Positions 1 through 7,250 of a stretch of DNA of 8,749 nt are shown in pieces. Source of the DNA: Fidelibacterota bacterium. GTDB taxonomy: Bacteria; Fidelibacterota; Marinisomatia; Marinisomatales; CAZVFT01. How positions within the stretch are numbered: position 1 is the first letter of the stretch; every line of letters begins with the position of its first letter. The stretch is from contig JACNLN010000069.1 of NCBI GenBank assembly GCA_014381485.1, positions 1 to 8,749 of the forward strand. Reading direction: 5' to 3'. A program made the translations under genes and the position numbers. Under the pieces are notes generated by a model, which did not search any database, had not been told where the DNA came from, and worked only from the letters and a program-made list of their open reading frames with translations.

Positions 1-43
1 AATAAAAGAATTCACTTTGATGAAATGTTAGTGATTTATATTT

Positions 44-123
44 CACCCTTTCAGGGTTTGAGATTATACTGTATAAATATCTATAATCATTACATCCTTT
101 CAGGATTTACCTTTATACCGGAT
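44..123. repeat. Two-copy hairpin-centred direct repeat, 49-base period
   Basis: Two units, 44-74 and 93-123, align without gaps at 23 of 31 positions. Each begins with a 4-bp stem and a five-base TTTCA loop: ACCC/GGGT in the first (45-48 with 54-57) and ATCC/GGAT in the second (94-97 with 103-106). The C46-G56 pair of the first unit is T95-A105 in the second, so the pairing is kept although the bases differ. The second half of each unit shares TTATAC. The units lie in the non-coding stretch downstream of the receiver/ATP-grasp gene. They look like a small dispersed palindromic (REP-like) element or a decayed tandem array. No function can be assigned from two copies. Confidence 0.55.
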
Positions 124-200
124 ACAAAGTTTTGATACGATTACCTGTTTACCATAGCGACAACACAGGAATGACTAAGGATTTACAAAATATAAGAGGT

Positions 201-220
201 CTTCAAATCACGTTTTGAAG
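201..220. repeat. Perfect 7-bp inverted repeat (CTTCAAA / TTTGAAG)
   Basis: Arms at 201-207 and 214-220 are exact reverse complements separated by the six-base loop TCACGT. The site lies 46 to 65 bases past the stop codon of the receiver/ATP-grasp gene, so its transcript could form this hairpin. On the minus strand the hairpin is followed by ACCTC rather than a clean U-tract, so it is not a textbook intrinsic terminator. It could be a 3'-end stabilising hairpin, a protein-binding site or chance. Confidence 0.3.
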
Positions 221-233
221 TGAGAAATGTTAG

Positions 234-258
234 TAAAAAATAAATTGGGTTAAAAACC
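234..258 (-). terminator. Weak candidate intrinsic terminator after the receiver/ATP-grasp gene
   Basis: On the minus strand, eight bases after the stop codon, GGTT and AACC pair across a three-base loop (258-248). A T-rich tract follows, ending in six T (240-235). The stem has only 4 bp and the tract is interrupted, so this is a poor terminator by standard criteria. The hairpin at 201-220 lies just beyond it and may be an alternative or a second element. Confidence 0.25.
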
Positions 259-265
259 TTTTGAA

Positions 266-3262
266 TTATATCCCAGGGGACTCCTGTTCATCCATTATTT
301 CAGGTTGAGGTAATAAGGGCTTTACTCCAACCCCGTAACCCGTTCTTCCATCAATATTAATAGTAATAGGAGAATCCAGTCGAACCCACCTCACGAAAGA
401 GGTTTGTTCAGAAACAGTCTGTTCTCTCAACCAATCCCAATTAATAAAATCCATTTTACTCCTATGATTAATTGTTAAATACCCCACTCGAAGACTGGTA
501 ACATTCTGAAAAAAATGACTGCCAAAAGATAAATCTATATTCAGATCTTCAAGCCCAACTTCAACAATGACTTTCGCTCCTGATATCTGATTCCATCTGA
601 CCGGAATTCCCAACCACGAATCCACTGATCCCCAGCGTCCCGGTCCGATTAATAAATAAGGAGACTTCTTTCCAATATTCTTGTTAAAATTTGCAATTTC
701 TCTTGCAATTTGCTGAGTCTTTGACACATTAAACCTTTCGGGCTTAACATAAATGATATCCTGAATATCCTCTATGATACCATCTCCCAGTGATAATTCA
801 CTCCTACAAAATATGTCCTCATCTCTGATGAGTTCTCTGCGCAGATTTCTGGAATAGTAATCAAAAGCCATTGGACGAATCTGCAGAAAACAAAATTCAT
901 GGGGTATACTGGGATTACTCGACATATTAACAGAAAATTCTATATCAACAGGACATCCCATAGCCTGTTCACCAATATCAAGTAATTCAGATAAAATATC
1001 CGCCAGTGGAAACATTTTCCATTTCAAAATATTAGAAAATGTCACAACACGAGTTCCCTCATAATTTAAAGAATCACGTACAATATTATCTTGTTTCGTA
1101 AGAACACTGCCCACATGTTGAAGGGTGCCATCTTCCTCGGCATCTGCAAGATCATAGAGACTAAGATTCTCATCCTCAATGATTCTATCAATATGTTCAT
1201 CACAATCCATAGTTAAAGCATAAAACTGGAATTGAGAATTCTCCAGTATAGCTTTTGGGGAATAAAATTGTGGTAAAATAGAAGGATATTTAGGTGAAAA
1301 TATCAATGCTTTACCTCCTTCTACCACCATTTTTCCCAACCCCAGAGAAACGTATGTAACTCCTTCATCTCGTTTCATATAAGACACAGGGTAACAATTG
1401 ATACTCTTAGTAACCCCACTGAAAGTGGGATAGAATTTTCCATCATAACATTCTCCAACCAACTCCTGAATAACAATTCCCATCTTCTCATCCTCCTGAC
1501 GACGTATAGAGGACTCCATCACAGATTTTACCTCCGTAAAAAAAGTAGAAGCATAAACTAGTTTGATAGCATCACACAGATTTTTTAAACGTTTTTCAAA
1601 ATCTTCAGAACAGTTGGATAACATATACGTAGAGTACATACCTGCCAGAGATTGGTACTGGGAATCCTCAAACAGGCTTGAGGATCGAACGGCTATTGGA
1701 TAATTTACTTTTTGAAGAAATTGTTTGAGAAATTCTACCAATTTTTCTGATAAGTTCCCTTCTAAAAATCTTTTTCTGATTTTGTTATTATCAGCAGTCC
1801 GAAGAGCAAAATCCCAGAAATCGTTTTGACCCATAAAATCATCAAACTCATTTGTACCAATCACAACACTTCTGGGTATTCGGATAATAATATCGGGAAA
1901 TTTTTCATCTATATTTGTTTTGGAAAATAAAGAATTGACATAAGCAAGTCCTCGTGCTTTCCCCCCGAAAGATCCTCCTCTAATTCTTATTAAAGTGGCC
2001 TCTGGATCAAAGTCTCCACGATGGGATTCAATGATTCTCCCCCGCCGCTGTATGGTTTTTGCCCTCTCAATGGCTTCAGCCAAATATTCCCGTAAATCGT
2101 CAGTTGAAGAAAAATCCTGTATTTGTTGTGGGCGGAGTTCGGACGCTAACCAGAATTCACTCCTTGCTGCTATCCAATTTGAAAAATGATTTTTTGATGC
2201 ATGATAAAGTAAAGATTCATCAGGAACCTGGCTCAATGTATCCTTCAATTCGATTAAATTAGATGCTCTTGCAATCTCTTTTCCATCAGGAAATCGGAAT
2301 ACAAAATCACCAAATCCAAAGTTATTGACAATAAACTGGCGAAGTTCCTGTAAAAGTGTTTCTGATTTCTTATTCAAGAAATCCACTCTCAACTCCTGAG
2401 CCTTTTCAGTAGAAGTTTCATCTGATGATTGAAGTAAAATAGGTACGGCAGGATCAATACTACGAATCCATGTTGCAAGTTCAAAACCAGCGGATTTATT
2501 CTCCTTCCCACCTCTCATAAATCGAATATCTGAAATAACACCCAGAATGTTCATCTGATATTGTTTAAAATATTTCTCCGCCTCTTCATAAGTGCCGACC
2601 AGTATTATTTTGGGCCTTGCCCGCAAACGAAGCATCCGATGTGCATCGTTTAAACTTTTATCCATCAGGTGACGTGTATGATAAATGATCTCAGAATATA
2701 TTTGAGGTAAAATAATTGAGTAGTAATGAGGACTGTTTTCAACAACGATGATAGCTCTTACGTCTCCTATTCGAATATCGCGATCAATATTTTTTGTATC
2801 CTCAATATACTTTATAATTGCCGGAAAAACATTTGCGTTTCCGTTCCAAATAAATACCTTATCAATTGATGTTACAGGTATAATTTCAGGTAAATATTTA
2901 AGTTCGGCTACATCATAAGCAAGGAGGACAACTGGAATGTGTGGGTACATTTTTTTAACCTGAGAACCAAAACTGATTGGGTCCATATCATAAATCCGTA
3001 GCATAGTGATCACCAGGTCAAATTTACGCTTGGAAAGAATTTCCATAGCATCAGTGGCTGTTGAGGCACGCCATGCTCTGGGAGCATATCCCAGATGCAA
3101 CCCAAGATATTCATTCAGAATCTGTTCGGTAAGCCTTCCATCCTGTTCAATTATAAATGCATCATAGGGACTGGAAACGATCAAGATTTCGTGGATACGA
3201 TGAAGCATTAAATCGTGATAACTTTGTAACTTCGAGCGATTTGAAAGTGTGTTTTTATCCAT
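266..3262 (-). CDS. Receiver-receiver-PPDK_N fusion: PEP/pyruvate-binding ATP-grasp domain protein
   Basis: The 998-residue protein starts at ATG 3262 and appears cytoplasmic, with no signal peptide or membrane segment. Residues about 24-155 resemble a receiver domain (HEILIVSS, DLVITMLRIYDMD), but the phospho-Asp position appears to be Met87. Residues about 167-312 form a second receiver-like domain with Glu175, candidate phospho-Asp245 (VISDIRF), Ser279/280 and Lys298. Residues about 425-800 match the ATP-grasp PPDK_N domain of PEP synthase and pyruvate phosphate dikinase: GGKARGLA (433-440), AVRSSSLFED (524-533), VIQELVG (597-603), the GLG turn (641-643), DIEF (773-776) and LQIRP (793-797). 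Residues about 865-984 (GPGRWGS, 873-879) form a C-terminal module I cannot name. The swivelling phosphohistidine domain and the PEP-binding barrel are absent, so it should not be called PEP synthase. It probably binds ATP and may phosphorylate or sense something under receiver control (inference). No Shine-Dalgarno is visible. It lies 101 bases after smc and may be transcribed separately. Confidence 0.85.
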   Translation of the reverse strand: MDKNTLSNRSKLQSYHDLMLHRIHEILIVSSPYDAFIIEQDGRLTEQILNEYLGLHLGYAPRAWRASTATDAMEILSKRKFDLVITMLRIYDMDPISFGSQVKKMYPHIPVVLLAYDVAELKYLPEIIPVTSIDKVFIWNGNANVFPAIIKYIEDTKNIDRDIRIGDVRAIIVVENSPHYYSIILPQIYSEIIYHTRHLMDKSLNDAHRMLRLRARPKIILVGTYEEAEKYFKQYQMNILGVISDIRFMRGGKENKSAGFELATWIRSIDPAVPILLQSSDETSTEKAQELRVDFLNKKSETLLQELRQFIVNNFGFGDFVFRFPDGKEIARASNLIELKDTLSQVPDESLLYHASKNHFSNWIAARSEFWLASELRPQQIQDFSSTDDLREYLAEAIERAKTIQRRGRIIESHRGDFDPEATLIRIRGGSFGGKARGLAYVNSLFSKTNIDEKFPDIIIRIPRSVVIGTNEFDDFMGQNDFWDFALRTADNNKIRKRFLEGNLSEKLVEFLKQFLQKVNYPIAVRSSSLFEDSQYQSLAGMYSTYMLSNCSEDFEKRLKNLCDAIKLVYASTFFTEVKSVMESSIRRQEDEKMGIVIQELVGECYDGKFYPTFSGVTKSINCYPVSYMKRDEGVTYVSLGLGKMVVEGGKALIFSPKYPSILPQFYSPKAILENSQFQFYALTMDCDEHIDRIIEDENLSLYDLADAEEDGTLQHVGSVLTKQDNIVRDSLNYEGTRVVTFSNILKWKMFPLADILSELLDIGEQAMGCPVDIEFSVNMSSNPSIPHEFCFLQIRPMAFDYYSRNLRRELIRDEDIFCRSELSLGDGIIEDIQDIIYVKPERFNVSKTQQIAREIANFNKNIGKKSPYLLIGPGRWGSVDSWLGIPVRWNQISGAKVIVEVGLEDLNIDLSFGSHFFQNVTSLRVGYLTINHRSKMDFINWDWLREQTVSEQTSFVRWVRLDSPITINIDGRTGYGVGVKPLLPQPEIMDEQESPGI

Positions 3263-3363
3263 TTTTAAAAGAAATATTTCAGATTAAGAACAGACAGATT
3301 TTAAAATATGTTGTATAAATAAAAAAAGGGAAAGATTCGATTTTTTTACATTCACGATTTCAA
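3263..3363 (-). other. 101-base AT-rich spacer between smc and the receiver/ATP-grasp gene
   Basis: This is the only sizeable gap between genes in the window. It is very AT-rich, with runs of seven A or T on the minus strand. A7 and T7 could pair across a 13-base loop just after the smc stop, but an all-A/T stem is a weak terminator. I found no convincing -35/-10 pair, nor the TTTG/TAnnTTTG promoter typical of Bacteroidota. A perfect 10-base palindrome, GAAATATTTC (3271-3280), lies eight bases before the downstream ATG, where a ribosome-binding site would normally be. Whether the spacer carries a promoter or only separates operon genes cannot be decided by eye. Confidence 0.4.
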
Positions 3364-6300
3364 TTAATTCATTTGAACAGATACTATTTTTGAAATCCCC
3401 GTCTGTTCCATTGTTACCCCATAAAGATATTTAGCTGATTCCATCGTCAATTTATTATGAGTGACAATAATAAATTGTGTATCCTCTGAAAATTTTTCAA
3501 CGATCCTGGTAAACTTAGCAATATTATTATCATCAAGGGGAGCATCCACCTCATCAAGGATACAGAATGGACTTGGTTTTACCTGATAAATAGAAAAAAG
3601 AAGTGCAATGGATGTAAGTGCTTTTTCACCGGCAGAAAGACTCCTGAGGTGTTGAGTCCTTTTACCGGGTGGTCTTGCACTGATGGAGATATCTGCCTCC
3701 AATGGGTCTTCATCCCCGGTGAGTTGAAGATCTCCCTCTCCTCCTTCAAAAAACAATTTAAATGTCTTCTGAAAATTTTTCCGAATTTGATTATACGTGT
3801 CGGTAAAGCGCCGTCTGGCTTCACTATCAATTTTACGAATAGTCTGCAACAAACTCTCTTCAGATTTAATGAGATCTTTTCTCTGTTTTTCTAAAAACTC
3901 CAGACGATTGCTTTCCTCCTCATACTCGTCTTTAACAGCCATATTGATAGGACCAATTCTCTCAATACTTCGCTCTATACGATCTATTTGAAGAGTCAAT
4001 TCATCCGCACTCATAGTTACATTAAATGAACGGGGTATTTCCATCTCATATTTCTCTTCTAAACGATGTTTAATCAAATCAATCTGTCGTTTACGATCCG
4101 CAGCATCAAGTTCGAATTTTTTCAAATCATCTGTCAATTGTTCACTTTCGTGATGAACTAATTTTATCTTACTCTGCAATTCATCAATTTGTTCATACGT
4201 ATCCGAAAAGGTTTCTTCCTTTAATTTTTTAACAGATGATTTATGACGAATCTCAGCATTCAACTTTTTCAATTCCCTTTCAGAAAATACAATTTCTTGA
4301 ATCATTTGATCACTTTGGGCTTGTATATCATCTATCTCATCAGAAAGATCTACAATTCTCTGCTCATATTCCTCTATATTTCCATTTAAACCTTCAATCT
4401 TGTACTGAAGATTATCCCTCTCATTCTCATGACCAATCAGATCAACTCTCAAATCCTGAATAATGTTGTTTATTTGTTCTCTCTTTTCTTTTGTATCGTC
4501 GAGAGTCTTTTTTGCTCTATCTATTTTCTCTCTATAAATTTCTTCTTGTTCTTGAAGATTTTTCAACTCTGGGGTAAGCTTGTCAATGCTCCTTTCAAGG
4601 TTTAAAATATCCTGCCGAATGGTAACATTTTCATGGGTAATGGTTTGAAGCGATTCAATATTCTGTGAGATGGAAAATTCATTTCGAGTAATATTTTTTT
4701 CTATTTCAGCCAGGGAATCAATCTGTTTTTTCATTTCCAAAGATAACTGTTTTTGCTGGTTCTCCTTTTCTTCGAGCAACAAATCAATGTTTTTTGCCTT
4801 ATCCTGGTTTTTTGCACTTTCTTTGATGAGTGAGTCAATCTGTTTGTCAAGACTAATAATTTTATCTTTCCGACCCAGTACCCCAATTTCTTGTTCCCCG
4901 TTAATACTGGTTATCGATCCGTTTTGATCATAAAATCGACCACTGAGGTCAGCTATATGTCCTCTGAATTCTTTCGTGTTCCAGACTTCTTCAGCGACTT
5001 TTTCATCTTTGACAATAAGTACGTCGTTCAATAAATAATTAACCAGGTGTTCCACATTTTTCTTATAACTGACCAACTCTGATGCCACTCCGATCACTCC
5101 ATCTACCTTCGGTAATGATAACTTCTTTTTCGTTTTATACACTTCACTATCCAGTGGAATTATTGAGACCTTTCCAACTTTTTCGTGCATAACTTTCTTT
5201 AATATCTTGACTGCAGAGTTTCGTGTTTTGCAGACAAGATAGCAGGAAATGTCACCTATTGCTACCTCAATGGCTGGTCTTAATGACTCATCAACTTGTA
5301 TGATATCAGCCACTGTACCAATCACATCCCGATATTTCTTCAAATTTTTCAATACATATCGAACGCCTGAAGGATAACCTTCCCGATTTTCAATAATTTC
5401 CTTATAAAATTGTAATTGAGACTCCAGTGCTTCTACCTGACTGGCAATTCGATGAAAATCAAGAGAAAGTTTATGTTTTTCAGTCCTTAAACCTCTAATA
5501 TCTTCATCTACTGCATTAAGGACCTTACGATCACTTGATATCGCTTTTTGAAGGAGTTTCCGTCTACCCTCTAACTCATTCTGAGATTTTTCTGTATCAC
5601 CACGATTATTTTCCAACTCTACTATTCGTTTTTCCAGCGTTTTTAGTCGATCAGATTTTTCTTTTAACAACTCCTCAGTTCTATCCAGATGTGAATTTGT
5701 TGAACTGATTTTTTGTAGATGATCTAACCTTAAATTATTGAGATGTTCAAGATGATCTTCTGACTTTGAAAAGGCACTATCAACTTCGTTAAAACTTGAT
5801 TTTTTAAAACGATATTCTTTTGATTTATCAGAAATTTTTGGTTCAAGGGATTCCAGGTTTGTTTTTAACTCCTCAATTTGGAATTTATTAGACTCAATCC
5901 TCTTGCTATCTTCCTCTTTTTCAAACTTTAGACGAGATACGGTTTGTTTGGCTGATCTTTTCTGTTCAGTGAGAACAAGAATTCTATCATTCACCTCCTG
6001 ACGTTTCGACAGAAGATCATTGAGTTCCTCCTCAAGTCCACTAAGATCTTTCTGCTGTTCTTGATAAATCTTTTGATGTTCAGTCAACGCATTTTCAAGA
6101 CCTTTTTCTTCATCTTCGTAAGTTTTTCTCTGGAGATTCATCGAAGTAATTTTTTCGTGTGTTGGCTCTAGTTTGGATTGATGTTCCAATACCTTGATAT
6201 AAGCAAGTTCTACTTCGTAATTCTTCAAATTTTTAATTAGAGTAGCATGTCTGTTATACCGTTTCAGTTGCAATCTGAGAGCGTGGACTTTCTTCTCAAC

Positions 6301-6891
6301 TTCAACAATGATATCATCTACCCGATCAAGATCAGACCGGATAGCTTCGAATTTTCGAAATGTAGTTTTCCTCAGGTTTTTATATTTATTAATCCCAGCC
6401 GCTTCTTCGAACATCCTGCGCCGATCATCAGCGGTTTCACTCAGTATTTGTTCCACCATCTTTAACTCGATAACGGAATAAGCATCAGCACCCATACCCG
6501 TATCTATGAATAAATTATGGATATCTTTTAACCGACACGAATTTCGGTTTATCATATAATCGCTTTCACCATTTCGGAAAATCCGCCTGGTAATTTCCAC
6601 ATCCGTATATTCAATCGGTAATTTCCCTTTGTCGTTATTAACCGTCAGACTGACTTCGCAGACATTCAAAGGTTTCTTTACGGAAGAGCCGTTAAAAATA
6701 ACATCTTCCATTTTGGATCCCCGCAGTAAACTGTATTTCTGTTCTCCAAGTACCCATCTTACTGCATCCACGATATTTGTCTTTCCACAGCCATTTGGAC
6801 CTACTATAGCTGTAATTCCCTCACTAAACTTCAATTTTTCCTTATTAGCGAAGGATTTAAATCCAAACAGATTTAGATTAGAAATATACAT
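3364..6891 (-). CDS. smc: Chromosome segregation/condensation ATPase SMC
   Basis: SMC is the ring-forming ATPase that, with ScpA and ScpB, organises and helps segregate the bacterial chromosome. This copy is 1175 residues, the normal full length, and has every expected part. The N-terminal head carries Walker A GPNGCGKT (31-38) and the Q-loop region RWVLGEQ (45-51). Coiled coil spans about 165-500. The hinge spans about 505-662 (GYPSGVRYVL near its start, the GRFYDQNGSIT motif near its end). A returning coiled coil spans about 680-1045. The C-terminal head has the signature LSAGEKALTSIALLF (1085-1099), Walker B ILDEVDAPLDD (1111-1121) with catalytic Glu1114, and the His of THNK (1144-1147). 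The signature reads LSAGE instead of the commoner LSGGE. ATG 6891 is chosen because MYISNLNLFGFKSF is the typical SMC beginning. It follows the HIT gene after 14 bases without a clear Shine-Dalgarno, as the distal member of a packed operon. ScpA and ScpB are not in the window. Confidence 0.97.
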   Translation of the reverse strand: MYISNLNLFGFKSFANKEKLKFSEGITAIVGPNGCGKTNIVDAVRWVLGEQKYSLLRGSKMEDVIFNGSSVKKPLNVCEVSLTVNNDKGKLPIEYTDVEITRRIFRNGESDYMINRNSCRLKDIHNLFIDTGMGADAYSVIELKMVEQILSETADDRRRMFEEAAGINKYKNLRKTTFRKFEAIRSDLDRVDDIIVEVEKKVHALRLQLKRYNRHATLIKNLKNYEVELAYIKVLEHQSKLEPTHEKITSMNLQRKTYEDEEKGLENALTEHQKIYQEQQKDLSGLEEELNDLLSKRQEVNDRILVLTEQKRSAKQTVSRLKFEKEEDSKRIESNKFQIEELKTNLESLEPKISDKSKEYRFKKSSFNEVDSAFSKSEDHLEHLNNLRLDHLQKISSTNSHLDRTEELLKEKSDRLKTLEKRIVELENNRGDTEKSQNELEGRRKLLQKAISSDRKVLNAVDEDIRGLRTEKHKLSLDFHRIASQVEALESQLQFYKEIIENREGYPSGVRYVLKNLKKYRDVIGTVADIIQVDESLRPAIEVAIGDISCYLVCKTRNSAVKILKKVMHEKVGKVSIIPLDSEVYKTKKKLSLPKVDGVIGVASELVSYKKNVEHLVNYLLNDVLIVKDEKVAEEVWNTKEFRGHIADLSGRFYDQNGSITSINGEQEIGVLGRKDKIISLDKQIDSLIKESAKNQDKAKNIDLLLEEKENQQKQLSLEMKKQIDSLAEIEKNITRNEFSISQNIESLQTITHENVTIRQDILNLERSIDKLTPELKNLQEQEEIYREKIDRAKKTLDDTKEKREQINNIIQDLRVDLIGHENERDNLQYKIEGLNGNIEEYEQRIVDLSDEIDDIQAQSDQMIQEIVFSERELKKLNAEIRHKSSVKKLKEETFSDTYEQIDELQSKIKLVHHESEQLTDDLKKFELDAADRKRQIDLIKHRLEEKYEMEIPRSFNVTMSADELTLQIDRIERSIERIGPINMAVKDEYEEESNRLEFLEKQRKDLIKSEESLLQTIRKIDSEARRRFTDTYNQIRKNFQKTFKLFFEGGEGDLQLTGDEDPLEADISISARPPGKRTQHLRSLSAGEKALTSIALLFSIYQVKPSPFCILDEVDAPLDDNNIAKFTRIVEKFSEDTQFIIVTHNKLTMESAKYLYGVTMEQTGISKIVSVQMN

Positions 6892-6905
6892 CGATAGTTA
6901 ATGAA

Positions 6906-7250
6906 CTAACCAGGTGGCCAGGTCATCTTCCTCCCACCCAAAAGGTGAAGATGGATGTGAAAAACATCCTGCCCCCCATCAGCGTTACAGTTAAACAGCA
7001 ACCGATACCCGGGTTCTGCAATTTCCAGTTCCTTTGCCAAATCCTTTGCTGCCAGTACCAATTCACCAATCAATTCTGAATCCCTCTCATCCAAATCATT
7101 CACAGTTGTTATATGATTTTTAGGGATAATTAATATGTGATGAGGTGCTTGAGGGTTAATATCCTTGAATGCCATCAGGGTGTCCGTTTCAAAGATAATA
7201 TCTGAAGGAATCTCTTTTTTTACAATCTTACAAAAAAGACAATCAGTCAT
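6906..7250 (-). CDS. HIT family (HinT-like) purine nucleotide phosphoramidase/hydrolase
   Basis: This 114-residue protein has the features of the HinT/protein kinase C inhibitor-like branch of the histidine-triad superfamily: a zinc-type CLFC (Cys4, Cys7), FKDINPQAPHHILIIPK (28-44), and the catalytic triad HIHLHLLGG with His98, His100 and His102. The C-terminal WPPG tail also fits HinT. Such enzymes hydrolyse AMP-linked substrates such as adenosine phosphoramidates; the physiological substrate in bacteria is uncertain. Start ATG 7250 is preferred over an upstream in-frame TTG (7280) because MTDCLFCKI is the family's usual N-terminus and AGGAG sits eight bases before it (7263-7259). The gene overlaps the end of rsmE by eight bases, with ATGACTGA containing both start and stop, so the two are probably translationally coupled. 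The length is normal and no key residue is missing. Confidence 0.94.
   Translation of the reverse strand: MTDCLFCKIVKKEIPSDIIFETDTLMAFKDINPQAPHHILIIPKNHITTVNDLDERDSELIGELVLAAKDLAKELEIAEPGYRLLFNCNADGGQDVFHIHLHLLGGRKMTWPPG

Noticed and set aside
44..123. CRISPR array
   Set aside because: There are only two copies with diverged repeats (23 of 31 identical), an 18-base gap that is too short for a spacer, and no cas genes in the window.
1995..2262. Two plus-strand open frames opposite the receiver/ATP-grasp gene
   Set aside because: They lie wholly inside a well-supported minus-strand domain gene, overlap one another in different frames, and show no recognisable domain or ribosome-binding site.
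266..3262. Annotation as PEP synthase or pyruvate phosphate dikinase
   Set aside because: Only the ATP-grasp domain is present. No phosphohistidine motif or PEP-binding barrel was found in the sequence.
3579..3991. Short open frames on both strands inside smc
   Set aside because: They overlap the region coding the conserved C-terminal SMC head and have low-complexity, shadow-like translations.
4236..4927. Plus-strand open frames inside the smc coiled coil
   Set aside because: Their Ser/Phe/Leu-rich translations are what the complement of a Glu/Lys/Asp-rich coiled coil gives. No start signal supports them.
6247..6901. Plus-strand open frames opposite the smc N-terminus
   Set aside because: They are antisense to the Walker A head and coiled coil, with no homology signal or start context.
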